This document shows, one piece after another, positions 40,501 to 55,500 of a DNA stretch of 64,000 bases (its first letter is position 1; each line of letters opens with the position of its first letter). This stretch comes from Strigops habroptila. Its lineage: Eukaryota; Chordata; Aves; Psittaciformes; Psittacidae. The notes beneath the pieces are model-generated. The model was not told where the DNA came from. It searched no databases and saw only the letters and a program-made list of their open reading frames with translations. The translations under genes and the position numbers were made by a program. The stretch covers positions 61,268,243-61,332,242 of the forward strand of contig NC_044278.2 of NCBI RefSeq assembly GCF_004027225.2, given 5' to 3'.

Positions 40501-43500
40501 GGCTAAGGTGTTTTGGAAAATATGGGGAAAAAATTCTCTTATTGGTATGTTCACTTCCTGTTATATTTGATAAGATATCAGTAGCATCCAGTTTTGGCAG
40601 CAGCCTGCTTCATAATGTACACAATGTCAATATTAGGTCAGCATGCTATTTTCAAAACACTGTTTATATTATATTACTGAATTGTAACCCTGCCCAAGTG
40701 AGTTTTCCTGTCAAACTGATGCTGCCCAGTTCTGTGCTCTAGAATGATTTTTGAAAAGTACAGAATTAGGGGTAGTTTCTGTTACTGCTCTTGAAATAAC
40801 AAAATTTGATAACAGAACAGCAGTAACTTGGACTGTTACTGTTCTTTCAAATGTGTGGTAAGAGAGTTTCTTGTCCTAAAATTTAGCTTCTTGGAGTTGA
40901 ATGCTAAAATGCCCTGCTTTCTGTTTATCTCTAGGTTAGAGGAAGCTCATTTCTCTAATATGTACTTTTTTTACAGCTGGACACGTTACCCAAAGAAGAT
41001 CTCATCAAGTTTGCAAAAAAGCAAGTGATGCTTATACAGAAAGTGAAGTCAAGATGTACAGGTACCTTAATGGAAAGAGAACAATTTCTGCCGTATTGTC
41101 TGATAATATCGGACCTTTTCTGATATCACTGCATACTTTTTCTAGGTAGATTTAAATGCTAGTTTCATTATTTTTTTTGTGGGAGGGTAAGGACTGAAGA
41201 CCTTTAGGCAAGGAAGGGAAGAAAAAGAAGCACTGCTTTTGCCAAGTATTAAATTAAATCTGATCTGGCAGTGTGGCATGATGGTACAATCTAGTTTGCG
41301 CAAGAGTTGAGATGGGACTTGTCATTGTCTGTTCCCCATATCAGTTGCAGGGATACCTGTTGCTTTTCAGGAACCAGATGGGAGGGGGAATCTCTATGAC
41401 AGATTTTTGCATAATTGGTACTGTTGTAGAGTACAGTGGCTTCTTTAAAAAGGTTAGCCACTTTATATTTGATCATTTGCTTCTTTAACAAGAAATTGTA
41501 AAAGTATCAAACAAAATTTTGTGTTAACCAACTAAAACTATGCTGTGTAAATCTGTGCTCTCATGTGCTGTTCTCCTTCTCTCTGCTGTCCCTTTTCATG
41601 TAGTGGCCCGCTATTTGGACTGGTGTCACTTCCCCTTGTTTGGAGTTACAGTTATGCTGACTGCTGGTAGCTGCCCAGTGAAACAGTAAGGATAGGTTGG
41701 GCTACACTAGGCTTTTCCTCAATGGGGTTATTAATAAGGTCTTGTTCTTCTGCCTGCTGCCTATTTTTAGAGAACCAGTAGAAACTGAATATCTTTTCTC
41801 TGGCTTAAATTGATCATAAAATAGAAGGTAAGATCATCATCATAAGGATTTCTATCTGTTGTTCCTCTACCCAAACAAGGAAGTTTTGCTTCCTTGGGAA
41901 ATCATGCTAAATGTCAGGACCTGAGAAGCAGTAGTCTATTTCCATTAGCCCCTTCTATCACTCAGTAAAAAAAACAAAAATTGATGAAGTTAAAGACGTT
42001 TCTGGTATGAATAGAAGCATCGTTAGGGACTGGATTTACATTTAATTTGCTACTGTGAAGGAGCATTGATTCATGCTGTGAAATTTCTATACTTTTTTTA
42101 AGAACTAGAGAAAGAGATTGAAGAGCTCAGATCTAAAGCAGCTACTGGAGGAGCTGATGATATTATTCAGGTAGGAATACATAATGGATTTTTAATGTAT
42201 TACATAATGTTAGCTGAAGTAAATATACAGAAATAATTTGGTAAATAGTAAATAGCTTTAAAACTGTTATTCCAGTTAATATAATAAATTTTTGGGAATT
42301 CAGGACTCTTCCTAAACTCTCTTTTTTCCTCCTCCCTCCATATCCTCCCTCTGCTTTTCAGGAAACACTTAATTTTGTGAGGAATAGTACAGAATCATAC
42401 AACTTCCTCAGCAAGACTTTTTCCTTGTGTAGCTGGTTAGACAGGCTTTTGTTTATTTTAGAATGTCCACTGTGGAAAGGCTTCAGCCATTTAGAAAACT
42501 TCTGAGGCAGTCATTTGATGAGATCAGAAACCTGTAATTAAAGTTGCATGTCACAAGAAATACTTTGAGAAAAGTAACAGGAATTTTTAAGTGGCAAGAA
42601 CACCTGTCTTTCTCAAAGTAAGGGTCATAGGCAGCATATGAAAGTAAAAATTGGTAGTGAGGAGGAATTTATCAACTGGAAAATTGTTTTTAATAATTTG
42701 GATGGAGATTTCTTTTCTACAGAAGGGGAGCTCCCACCACCACCTGGTGCTAAAATATTAGGTGATCAGAAATACGATTTTGAACAGAAACTATTATTCA
42801 GCATCGTTGTTTTAGTCTAACTGTTCCACATCTGTTATATTTGGGCTGAAAGTAATTTTTAAAATCTGAGTCATTCTTTTTAATTGACAAAGTCATTTAA
42901 ACATATGCGAGTTCCTGCAGTTGGCAAAACTTTATCAAGCTTCCAATGTTAAGAATTCTTTTTTAAGTGATCTTTCCCCCTTAAAATTAGGCTCTCACAG
43001 AAAGACTGGATGTTGTACTTCTGGAAAAAGCTGAAACTGAGCAGCAGTGCATAGCTCTGAAAAAAGAAAATGTTCAAAGAAAGCAAGAAGCAGAGGTACT
43101 GAAATGAGCAATAGAACATTACTAAAATATTTCAGAATTATGTTTATTTTTACTGTCTAGTTTTGCTTGTTGTGTATTTCATTTTAGTCTTTTCCTTCAC
43201 TTACCTGTTTTACCTCAAAAAAAAAAATTTAAAAAAATCTAAAGGCTTCACATGTTAAAGCCCATCTTCTAAATTTCTTAATTTATAGTTTTTAAAGGAA
43301 TGACAACAAAGATTAAAAATCTTATATGCACCAGCTAGATCCACAGCTGTTCAAAAAGAATTCAGTCTGTGAATTAGTTGCCTACATATATGACAGCTTC
43401 AATCGGTCAGATCTGTCTTTCCATGGGAAATATGAGGTTTACATTCAGGTATTCACGGGAAGGAGCCTGTCAGCCAAGGCGTCTACATTATGTCAGTAAT

Positions 43501-46500
43501 CTCAATTGATAAAGAAGCGAAGAGTGAATTGCTTGCAATTGGTGAACATTGTTATATTCCAGATACTTGAATCTGGTGGGCTAAAAGCAATTTGGTCTTT
43601 AATACATTATCAGAATAGTTACTAAAGCTGAAGTCTGTCATGACCATTTTGTGAAGTTATGCTGGTAAACACGATTTAAGACTTAGTTTTCTTTTCTCAT
43701 TCTACATTCTCATTCATTTTTGTACTCTCTGCAGTGTCTTCTGAATTGAGTTGTCCTAATGTAGTTAGGTATTTGAAAACTATAGCCATTTGTAAAACTA
43801 AGGACATTTATTGTGTGTGCAAAGTTACCAGTATTTAATAACTTGCCTGTTTGTTTAGGCTGCAGTGGCTAAGACGGAAGAATTGCAGAAGCAACTGGAG
43901 CAATCAAGTACTGACTATCTGGAAGAAATAAAAGCTCTGAAGAGGGAATTAGCAAATGCACAATGTAAACACAATGAAGATGTAGCAAAGCTGAAAATGG
44001 AGTTAGAAGAACAAGTGAAGAAACAAATGGGGCTGATGGAACATATTGAATGTCTTAGTGATAGTCAAAAAGAAGTTAAAAGATTACAAGATGATGTCCA
44101 AAGAATTAAATCTACTTATGAGGAGCAAATTTTGTGTCTGAGCAAGCAGTTGGAAACTGTGAATGAAGACAAAAACAAAGAAGTGACAAATCTGCAAGAA
44201 ACTGTGAAAAGCAACTCTGAGTGTTACCATAAGGAAATAAAAAATCTGAATGAAGAACTTAAAAAATTGAAAATCGTCCATCAGGAAGAGGTGTCAACAT
44301 TGATGCATCAGATTGAAATAGCATCTAAAGAAAATGAAGAAAAGCAAAATCAGATAAATCAGTTACAGCACAGTTTGGCAGAGGAGGGCTTAATGAAAGA
44401 GAAAAATGCAAAGGATGAAATATGTGCTTGTACTGACCAGCATGAATATGATTTGGAGCAGCTGAGAGAAGTCTTAAATAAAAATGTAGAAAACAAGGTA
44501 GGCGTTGTAGATACACAGGAAGAACCTTGTGTAGAAGTGACAATGGAAGAAAAGGTTAGGCAGCTGGAGCATAGTTTGGAAGAGCTCCGGTCCCAGCATA
44601 GTATATTAAAAGATGAGTTAACTTACATGAGTAATGTTAAACTAAAACTGGAAGAGGAAATCCATCACATAAAGGATGAGTACTTTCGTGAGAGGGAAGA
44701 CTTGGACTTTAAGATAAATGAATTGCAGCTTACTAAAGAAGACTACTGTTGTGCAATTGAAAAACTAAAATTGGAGCTTCAGGCAGCAAGACAGCACTGT
44801 GAAACTGCTGTAAAAGAGCATAAGTTAGAGACTCAGACTCTGAAAGAGCAACATAAGAGAGAAATTTCTGAACTAAGTGAAACTTTATTATCTGGTTCTG
44901 AAAAAGAAAAGATGGCATTAGTTTTTGAAATGCAGGAACTTAGAGACCAACTTGAAAAGCTAACTCAGGAGAAGGAAGAAGCAGTGTCCAGTTACAACAG
45001 CCTGAGAGAAACAATGGAAACTCTACAGACTGAGCTGGAGGAATCTGCTGGAAAAATCAGCCAGGAGTTTGAATCAATGAGACAACAGCAAGCTTCTGAT
45101 GTCAGTGAACTGCAACAGAAACTCCGGGCTGCTTTCAGTGAGAAGGATGTTCTTCTCGAAACTGTGAATCGCCTCCGAGAAGAAATAGAAAAATTGTCAT
45201 CTAATCAGCCAGAGGTAGAACAACTTAAATGTAAAATTCTTAGTCTGCAGGAGGAGAATAACACAATAACAAGCTCCGTCGACCAAAAAGAGACTGCTAT
45301 AAAAGAACTGGAAGGGAAGATTGTTTCTCTTACTGATCAAAACAAGGATATTTTAAATGAAGTAAAATGCTTGGGTGAAGAGAGAGAAACCCTTCAGGAA
45401 AGGTGCAAGCAAGAACAAGGAAAAATTCAGGAACTTCAGCAAGAAATAGATGTTGCTAACCAGTACAATAGTGACCTGAAGAAAAAGGTGGAAGAATTAA
45501 CAGAGAGACTGAATGAAGCTTTAACTTGGAAGCATGAAAATGCTCAAACACTAGAGCAACTGGAAAACCAGATTGAATCTCTGGTGCATGAAAGAGAGAG
45601 CCTTTCTACTGAAGCATATACTCTTCGTGAGGAAAATACGAAAATAATTGAGGAAAAAGGCAAATTAAGTGAAGAGCTGGAAAAGATTACCTCTGAAAAA
45701 GATGGATGGTTGGTGTTGAAAGAGCAGTCTGAAAACTTGGAAAAGAAGCTACAAATGATGACTGAAGAAAAAGACCATATATCAACATTACTTGAAAGTG
45801 AACAAGAGCACAGATCCCTTGTAAGAACTCGGCTGTACCACTTACTTGAGCAGGTGGGGTCCAGTATTTCAGGTTACAGTGAAGAGTGTGATTCTCTTAA
45901 CTTGTTAGAAATTGCAAATGAATATGTGTCCAAAATAACAGAGCAGCACTGCCTTGCTCTACAGAAGGAGGAGGAAGTTCTTCATTTGCAGCAGGAAGTC
46001 GAGAGGCTAGAGGAAGAAAATGCAGCTCAATATGCAGAACATAGATCCCTGATTCAGGATGTTGAAAAAGAAAAGGAACTCTTGAAAGAAGAATTGGAAG
46101 AAGTGTTGTCTGAAAAAGAAGCACTTCAATGTGATCTCCAGGAGCTGAAGAATGCCAGTGAAAAAACAAGGATTGAAAATCAAGATCTTTTAGCTAATAC
46201 TGAAGAGCTTACTCAAAAACTTGCTTTTTATGAAAGTCAAATACAAGAACAGCAAAAGGGATCAGAAAAACAAGACAACTTAAATTTCATTCTGGAACAA
46301 AAGGAAACTGAACTTAGAAATGTGAAAGACGAACTGAATTCTCTAAAGGTTATATTTTGTTATTGAAGTATACAGACTAAACCTCTAAAGCCTTCAGAAT
46401 TAAGGTTCAAAAAATACTTTCAATTCTTTTTTTCTTCTTTTTCTTTTTTCTTCCCTTGGCCTGAAAGTGAGTTTCTCTTCTATAAATATAGCACGTTTCT

Positions 46501-49500
46501 GAGTTTCCTAGCACCTCAAAATCTCCTCCTTTCCCTCAGGAAAAAACAACAAAACCAAACCAATCATAACGATCTTTTGACAAAAGTTGCTTGTACTTGA
46601 ACCTCTCTTCCTACCAATACCCCTCAGTGATCATTTAACTAGATGGACTAACTGACCTCATAATCTTTAACCTCTAATTTTCTATGGTTCCATCTCAAAC
46701 AAAACTCCTGCTTGGTCTGCATTACCTACTCCTAACTTCAGGTCCTGGGAATTGATGATTATGTAAAACTGATAGCTGCAGAATTAATGGTCTCCCATTT
46801 TTTTTGTCCTTGGACAGGATGGAAAGCAGCTGTTAAAAGGTTGGAATGTTTTCCTTTCATCAAAAGTATGCTTTTCAGTTACAAAGCTGATACGAAATTG
46901 CACGTATGCACTTTCTTGGTAGTAAGAATGTAGGCATAGTCCAGCTGTAGCTGAGACTTCTGGTGGCTTATTAGCGGAAAAACATCACAAAGACATTTTT
47001 GTAATACTTCTCATATCTTTGTTTATAATACAGAATTCAATGGAGACAATGACTGAGAAAACTGATCAACAGTCTTCAGTAGCAGAGCTTCAGGAAAAAA
47101 TTGGTATCTTTCTCACTGTTCTCTTTCATGTAAACAGTTTGGGGTTTTGGATTGTTAGTTTTTGTTTCTCTGCATAATTGTCCTGTATTTCCTACAGCCA
47201 AGGAAGTGAGAAGTAGATATCAATGCAACTTCCTATAATATTCTTTCCATTAAGCATTTAAAATATTGTTAGCTATCTTAAATTTTGTATTTCTTAAGGT
47301 TTTTTCTTCCTGTGTGCATATGGCTGTAAACAGTGTAGTGGAATTAAACTAATTTTTAAATATGGGAAATAATTGTGTCAATAAAAATCCCTAAGGCTGA
47401 TGAGAAGAAAGCAATGCTTTGCCAAAACTACTATTGCCTCATTGCAGTTATCCCAACACATTAGAAAGAAAATGGTTCCGAGTTGTTACAAGTGTATGTA
47501 GACAGTAATATGGCTCTTAAGATTAACTGTGATGGAAGCCTCTGAAACGGAAAGATTGTCCCCAAGCTGTCTGTGCGGCTGGATGTTTCGGTTTAAAATT
47601 AAATTTAAATGCTTAACTAAATGAAATATCTAAGCATCTCCTCCTGCTTTATATTTTATTTTATTTTCAAGTTCTGCTGGTATTTATGTTCTAATTGAAT
47701 TTCATTTCAATTCTTGGGGGAGAGGAGAGGTGAGGCATATTTTTCACTTTCTCGTTTATTTATTTTAGGAAGGCTGGAAAAAGAATCTGCAGAAAAAGGA
47801 GAGAAGCTAAATAAAATTAAGGTTGTTGCTGTGAAAGCAAAGAAAGAATTAGATGCCAGCCGAAAAGAGGTACCCTGACTGCTTCTTCATATGAAGAACA
47901 TTCTGCATGTGGGGTTCGGTTTTAATGACACGCTTTTCTTTTTAATAAGATGCAAACTCTGAGGGAAGAATTGGAGTTGGCTCGATCAGAAAAAGATCAG
48001 TTGTCTGCTTCAATGAAAGATGTCATTCAAGGAGCTGAAAGCTATAAGGTAAGAATTTGCAAAAGACAGTTAACAGTCAGAAAAAACTTTGCTTTTGAAG
48101 CCTAGCCTGGATATATATATATTGCTATTTATTTGCGCAAGCATGTTTGGCGAAAGAAATTATGTCAGTGCAGTTGAGTACCCAAGTCTAGAAATGTAAG
48201 GTTCTAGCGGCAGAACTGTGTGGCTACTGTCAGAAGGGAATAAGGCACTTCCTTTCTATTGGTTGGTATTTTAAACCTTTCAAATCCAGCATCATGCGTA
48301 TCAAATAATATTGCTGAGGCAAAACATAAATCCTTATGAGTTCTTCAGAGTATGTTAAATTTGTGAGCAGTTAGAAAGTCCTTAAGCGAAAAAGACAAAC
48401 TAACAGTTCCCTAGGAGCAAGTCTTCTTGGAGCATGTCTCTGGGCACATGAAGCAGAAGCAGGTGACTAGGGACAGTCAGCATTGATTCACCAAGAGTAA
48501 ATCCTGTCTGATTGATCCAATTGCCTGCCACGATAAAACAGTTGGAGTTGTGGATGGGAGAAGAACAGGGCCTGTCCCTGTGAGGATGGTCGAGCTTTGG
48601 AAGGTGTTGCCCAGTTAGGTAGTGCCATCTCCATCCTTGAAGGCAGGTCCTTCAGGCAGGAAAGACTTGACTGGAGAGAGCTCTGAGCAAGCTCTTTTGA
48701 TCTCACTGCTGACCCTGCTTTAAGCAGGAGGTTGAATGTAGACCTCCCAAGGTTTTTTCTGACCTGAATCATTCTAGAATTTCATGAACTGAAAAGGGTT
48801 TCTCCAGAGCCTATAGTGGACCAATAGCTTTAATTTCATTCTGATATTCTGATGTTGCAGTAAGACAACTCATATGCTGAAATATTAGGAAGATAGGTAA
48901 GCATCTGAGGTATAGAATACGCTTATGCAATGTATATTTTAAAAAATGATGGCTTTGTGTTTGTATATGTTAAGAATCTTTTGGTGGAATACGATAAGCA
49001 AGGAGAACAGCTGGATTCTGAAAAAGGCAGAGCAAATAATCTTGAACGTCAGATAGAAGACCTCACAAGACAGCTACAGGTGTCATCCCAGCAGGTCAGT
49101 TCTGTATGTGATTGCTACTATATATAGTTTCGTAATCTTAAGTATGTTTTGGATAGTGACTTGAAATTCAGGGTTTGGGTTGTTTGGTTTGTTTTTATTT
49201 TTTCAACATCTGGTATTCTGTTTGGGCTGTGACAAAGGTAAATATATCTAGAATGTCTGGCTTTTTCAATAGAAAGGCTTAATTTACCCCAGGTCAACTC
49301 ACAGAAAAGAGCAAGTGATCACCTCTGGCTTGGTTTGGACATACAACTCTGCTGCTACCAGATATATAAAAAAAAAAAGCAAACCTATCAAACTTACATT
49401 CTGTCACTGGTTTCACATCTACATACACTTCTCATGAAGTACAGCACCTTTAACTGTTACATTGGTTTTGGGTTTTTTTTCTTCTGTTTCTTAGACAAAA

Positions 49501-52500
49501 TGTGGTTTTGTTATTTAATCAACAGTGTGTTTAAACATACGAAATAGATTATGGGGTTCTGCATTTTTCACAAGGATGAGACTTCAGGATGCATTATAGA
49601 GTACTATAGTGGCATTTGCAAGAGTCTAAGATAGTAATTAAGCAGCTGTGAGACACATTTTTGCAAAGCTAACTGCAATGAGTGTGGGATTTAGGATTTA
49701 AACTCCCAGGCCCCATACATAATTACACTGAAGGTCCACCTAGACCACAGTTTCCTTATAAATGGAATCTAGTAGTGATTAGCATAAGAAGAAATGACAA
49801 ATAGTAGTATATATTTTGCTGATTATGCAGGCCTTGAATTTTTCAAGTTTGTTATGAAGTATGTTGTAAATAAAAACACTGGTTAGGTAATTAGCAGCTT
49901 TTTTCACTTATACTTCATTCTTAATGTGCATTATAGAGACTGAGATAAAACACTGAGGATGTCAAAATTAAATGTTTTAAAGTCATTTGCAAAAATAGCC
50001 CAGATACAGGGGGATTTCTTACTATATGCTGGTATGATCTCATTGAAAATTTGGTCATACTGCAGCTAAATATTTTTTAGGAATTAATTATATCATTTAT
50101 TTATAAATACAGCAGCTGTATTTGAAGTGGGGCAATAAATATCTGAATGTTGCATATTATTGTGGAAGGAAGGTGATTCTTGCAGAAAGCATAAATGTTG
50201 GGGTATTTTATCTTTTTTTTTCAGATTCCTTGTAATTCTAGCCATCTTACAGAAAGCTGGTTTCTGAACAAAGTAATCCAGTTGTGCTAGTGACTTTAAT
50301 TTAGCCTATTTCTTAGTATGGTTTAAAACAGTTAAGATGGACAAGACTCATCTGCAGGAGTGCTCTTTGTAAGGGAGTTGCATAAAAATCAGGGTTTGTG
50401 TTTTAAATACAGACAATATCTTAGCTGAATTTGCATGCAACTTTGACAGATAACGTTTTTATCTTTCCACTATGATTATTTCAGCATGATCAGTTACGCT
50501 CCGCTAACGAAGACCTCCTGGCTCGTGTTGAAACACTGCAACATAATGCTAAGCTGCTGGAAGGTCAGATACTGGAGATACAAAAAGCCAAGGCAAAGGC
50601 TGACAAAGAACTGGAAACTGAAAAGCTTCTTAAAGAACAGAAAACAAAGGTAGTACTCTGTAGAGATGGTGCATGGGCTAAAGCATCGCTTTCAGTGGAT
50701 GTGACTTCTGTTAGACCATTGTAAACTGTAGCTTTTATAGAACAAGTTCTATACTTTCTCTTTTTCTTACGTGACTTGGTCTTTTTTGAAGGCTTGGTCT
50801 GTTCACTGAAAGAATTTTGCAAGGCCGTCACTTAGAGTGAGTAACTGGAGATTGTTACAGAACGTGAAAAAACACTTCATAATTTGGGGTTTTCTTTGGT
50901 TCCCAGTGATTTCCTAAAACAAACAAATGAAAAAGTAATTCATTATCTCTGTCCAATCTAAGCGCGTGTATGTAAGTATAAATAGATGCTGACATCTATT
51001 TTGAAATCGACTGGCATAATTGAGAAGGATTTAAATTTCAGGAACACAGTGGTGCTCTCCGAGAAATGGAGGAGCTTCAGATGCAACTTCAGAAGGAAAA
51101 GAAACATCTGCAGAAAACTATGCAAGAACTAGAGCTGGCCAGAAAGGTAGAGTTGGTGTTCATGTTAATGCTTAATGGACTAACAAAGATTTTGGCCCAT
51201 CTTGCTGAGTTGAATGTCTCCCTTTCTGTTCCGAGGATTTGAAAGGCAAGGTTTGCAAAAGGGAAAACATGAGGCTTTTACCCCTGGTTTTATGTTTGGA
51301 AACCTGCTGTGTACTTTTGGGTTTGTTGGGAGGTTTTTTGGTGTGTTGGGTTTGGGGATTTTTGGTTGATTGGTTGGGTTTTAATTTTTTGTTTGGTTTA
51401 GCTTGGGTTATGTGGCCTGTCATTAGTAGAGATAGGAATAGAATTCAGATATCTGGAGTACTTGTCTGTTGCGCTATTCGGAAACTGCCGTTGTAAGGCC
51501 TGAAGATGATAGAAACTAATATCTGCAAAATACCTACTAGTAAAACTCTTAAAACTAGCAACAAGTTTTTCAAGCTTCTGGTTCTTGTTTGAAAACAGAT
51601 TATTTGCTGAGGATATGGAAACCTGGTGGATGGGTGTTGCTTGTGGATATGGATAGCTATAAAGGTGTTTTTTAGATGGGTAATACAGTTTTTTAATATA
51701 ATTTAAAAAAAAAAAATCTTAGCAGCCAAGGCAGATAGTAAGCTGTAACTTCATTGTGTGTAACTTGCAGGATGCTCAAAAAAGTACACTGATGGATATG
51801 GAAATAGCTGATTATGAAAGGCTAGTAAAAGAACTTAATCAGAAGATTACTGATAAAGACAGCAAAATAGAAGATCTCGAGCAAGAGACAGGGATTCAAA
51901 AACAGAAGCAAGAGACCCTACAGGAAGAAATAAGTGAGTAATGTATAAACAGCAAGAATCACTATGTATAGTTGGTAATGATAAAAAGTAGCATCCAGAA
52001 ACAGCTTCTCAAGCCAGTGAGTGAGAGGAAGTTTTGCAGGAAATGCTAAACAGTTACATAGTCAAAATTACTTTTCCATAAAGGAAACTTTGCTAAGTTA
52101 TCAGTCACTTGATCTAGTATTCAGCAAATAAAAGCCAGATTGCCTGTCTGATTAACTTAATAATAGAATCAAGTAGTAAACACAGTTCTGAAAGTTAATG
52201 ACTGATAAGGGTTTTAATTCTGACATACCATGCACATAAAACTTTACTAGTTAGAATGTGGTTGAAAAATTCATTTCTTTCTATCCTTAAGTGTAAGTCT
52301 CAAAACAATTTCATTTATTTGAAGATCATTGTGATACTTGGGAATAGGATACTAAATTTACCGTAAGCTATTTGTTTGCAGCTCTTCAGAAATATGTCAG
52401 AATTTGGTTAAATATGTTCTAATATTTTTAAAGAAATACAGGAGGGAAAGTTTCTTTTGCATATAACTGGTGTTTTCTGTATTAGAGTCACTTCAGTCAA

Positions 52501-55500
52501 CTATGCAACAGGATGAGGAAAGAAACGCCAAGATAAAACAACTCCTGGTGAAAACCAAAAAAGAGCTGGCTGATTCAAAACAAGCTGTAAGTCCAGATGT
52601 TAATGATTGTGCAGTCCATTTTTAAACTATCTTTAAAAAAACGGGCTGAATTTATAAAGTTGATGAGGTTTGAGGGTTTTTAGTAACCAGATAATTTTAT
52701 CATGCAGGAAAACGACCATCTAGTGTTGCAGGCATCACTAAAAGGGGAACTGGAAGCCAGTCAACAGCAAGTGGAAGCCTATAAGGCAAGAAACTTCACC
52801 TCTTTGTTATTAGAAGGTTTCTTATTGAAGTAATAAGGGTGTGGTTTGTACTTGGTGGATGGAATATAGGCTGAAGAATAAAAAGGCTACTGGCTCTACC
52901 AGGTTATTGGCTCTTTCTTAAATGAGTTTTGACTGCTGCTTTCCCTAAATATTTCCCCTGGGATATTCTTTAAACAGGTTTACCCTTTCTTGTTCTTCTT
53001 TCCCTTTCCACCAAAATAGAGGACTGTGTAGTTTGAAGCTTGTAGTTGGGATGTAGTTTAAAATAGTTTCTTTAAAAATAGAAGTTGCTCAGTTCAAAAC
53101 AGAAGAATGCAATGTTATCAGCAAAAATCTTAAGTGTTGTCCACCTGTATAAATTTTGTTGGTTGGGCAGAATAGTAATTGAATGTAATGAAAGGTGGCA
53201 GAGAAGTGAAGGGAGAGGGCTTGGCTTTCCTAAGTGCTGCCACCCCACCACTGTAATTTTATCTTCAATTATGTCTTTAAACAATGTGACTTTTTTAGTA
53301 AGTACATGGTAACCCATGTCTATTTTTTTTTATTCTATTTTTATTGGATTTTAATTTTGTACTTGCCAGTTCTGCACAGGAATTCTGTAGCAGAATCCTG
53401 TGTTCTCTGTGGCACATCCCTTGGAGAAGGAAGAGAAAATTTTGTCATAGTGAAATTTTCAACTGACTTTTTTTCAGATTCAAGTGGCTGAGCTAACATC
53501 AGAAAAGCATAAAGTTCAGGAACTCCTGCGAACTTCTTCGGAGCAACACCAGCGTACATTGAGTGCCTACCAGCAAAAAATTGCAACCTTGCAAGAAGAG
53601 TGCAGTGCAGCCCAGGTACTCTAGTGGGAGCAATTATCCATTTAAAAGAAGAAAATGCAACAGGTGGTTCTTAATTTGGGGGGGGTGAGGGGGGTTCAGT
53701 GTAAGGTATATTTCATTTTAGATAAATAAGGGAGCAACAGTTAATAGCATAACTTATGAAGGGTTTGTTTTCTATGCGATAGGCTGAACAAGCATCTGTT
53801 ACATCTGAATTCGAGAGCTACAAAGTCCGTGTTCATAATGTTCTAAAACAGCAAAAGAATAAATCTGCTTCTCAGACAGAATCCGAGGGAGCCAAAAAAG
53901 AAAGGTAAACCCAAAACCCCAAATTTTTATATGCATACAGAAAAAATACTGATGCTTAATTTATTAGCTTGCCTTCACTAATTGCTGACCAACAAGGGAG
54001 TTCCACACTTCAACACGGAGAATATCAGAAGGAATTCAGTTTGCTCCCCAGTTACTTTGTGGTTTTGGGGTTGGTTTGTTGGGCTTTTTTTTTTTTTTTT
54101 TTTTTGCTTGTTTTTTTTGTTTTATTTGTTTTGTTTGTTTGGAGTGTGTTGGGTTTTTTGGTGGCTTGTTTTGTTTTGTTTTTTTTTAAAAAGCTCTTTA
54201 TTTCTGTACATTTGTCTGATCTGTAATCTAACTGTTGCTCTGCCTATCTGAACACAAGAAAGATCATCAATTTGTACCATGGTGGTACTGCTAGTTTCTA
54301 ATTCCTTGATTTGTCTGGTTTTAGCAGTTATTTTTATGTAGATTACCTTTTGTTACAGTCAGAGGGAGAAGTAAGGTGTTAGGAGGCTTCTTATGAATTT
54401 TCTGATGGAAATTGGCCAGCATATTCTGTGTAGGCTTGATGCGTCATTTTCTCTGACATAAAGTATTGTTGCAAAGTGCCACTTCCAACTAGGAAGAAAA
54501 GAGCAGAACTGTTCAGCTGTTCAGTGTAGGTAAAGCTCTGGCTGCCGATTCAGTCATCAGCTCAAGCAGATTTATGAAATACTGTTGTCTTATCAGCTGT
54601 TATATGAGGAAAGACTCGGGCTGAGCTGGGGGGGCGGGTTGCACTGCCTGATGTCCCCTGAAAATCATTTAAGTATGGTCAAAAGTCAGGTAAATTCAGA
54701 TTCATTCATTCATTTCACTTCAGAAAATGCCTGAACCCTCTGTGGAAGTAGACTGTTTCCTGTAAGGCTTTCTTTTATAGTTATTGACAGCTATCTTTGG
54801 TGACAGACTGGGCGTTTATGTGTGAGATGTCATAATTAATTTCTGACCCAGGTCTTAATGCAGTACATGCAATTGCGGCTGAAAGTCCACCAGAGGGAGA
54901 CTTGTGCTTTCTTAGAGGGCTGGGCTTATGATTTGGGTTTTTTTAGCTACATTTGCCTCTTCCTTTCTTTTGATGCAAGCAAGCTGCAAGAGTTGCATTT
55001 CTTTTTATCTCCTGTTTGCAGAATTTTAAAAAGTTCTGGTAGTGTCAGGTTTTTGTGAAAAAGGGCCACCTTGGGGAAAAAGTGGGCAAGTAATCAAGCA
55101 GTAAACAGATGACAGTTTTCAAATAAATTATTTACACGTACATAAATCTAAGGATTAATGAGATACACAGTTAATAAGATAATGGAGATGTCTGCATATA
55201 TGAATACAGAAAGCATAAAAGGAGAATGTGTGTGATTTAAGACTTTCCTCCTGGTATATCTGATTTTGATTTATTTTTGACCAACAGAGTTTATCTGGTT
55301 TTACTTATTGATGTTGCTTTCCAGTCCTTTGCACAAAATTTACTCAAGGCATTTGTCTCCTGTATTCAGTGTCACTGAACTGATGTGCACTTACTAAACA
55401 AAAAAAACTTCCACCACTTTTAAGAAGAAATTGTTTCTCTCATCTGCATCCCACATGTTATTCTCCTTTTGTCTTGTTCCTTCAAACCAGCTTGAAGTAG

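Noticed and set aside
42638-42820. 60-codon hydrophilic frame inside GCC2 intron 4
   Set aside because: Exons 4 and 5 join in phase and match human GCC2 without it; no homology recognised.
53969-54251. Overlapping 85- and 89-codon frames rich in Phe, Leu and Trp
   Set aside because: Translations of the T-rich low-complexity tract in intron 17.
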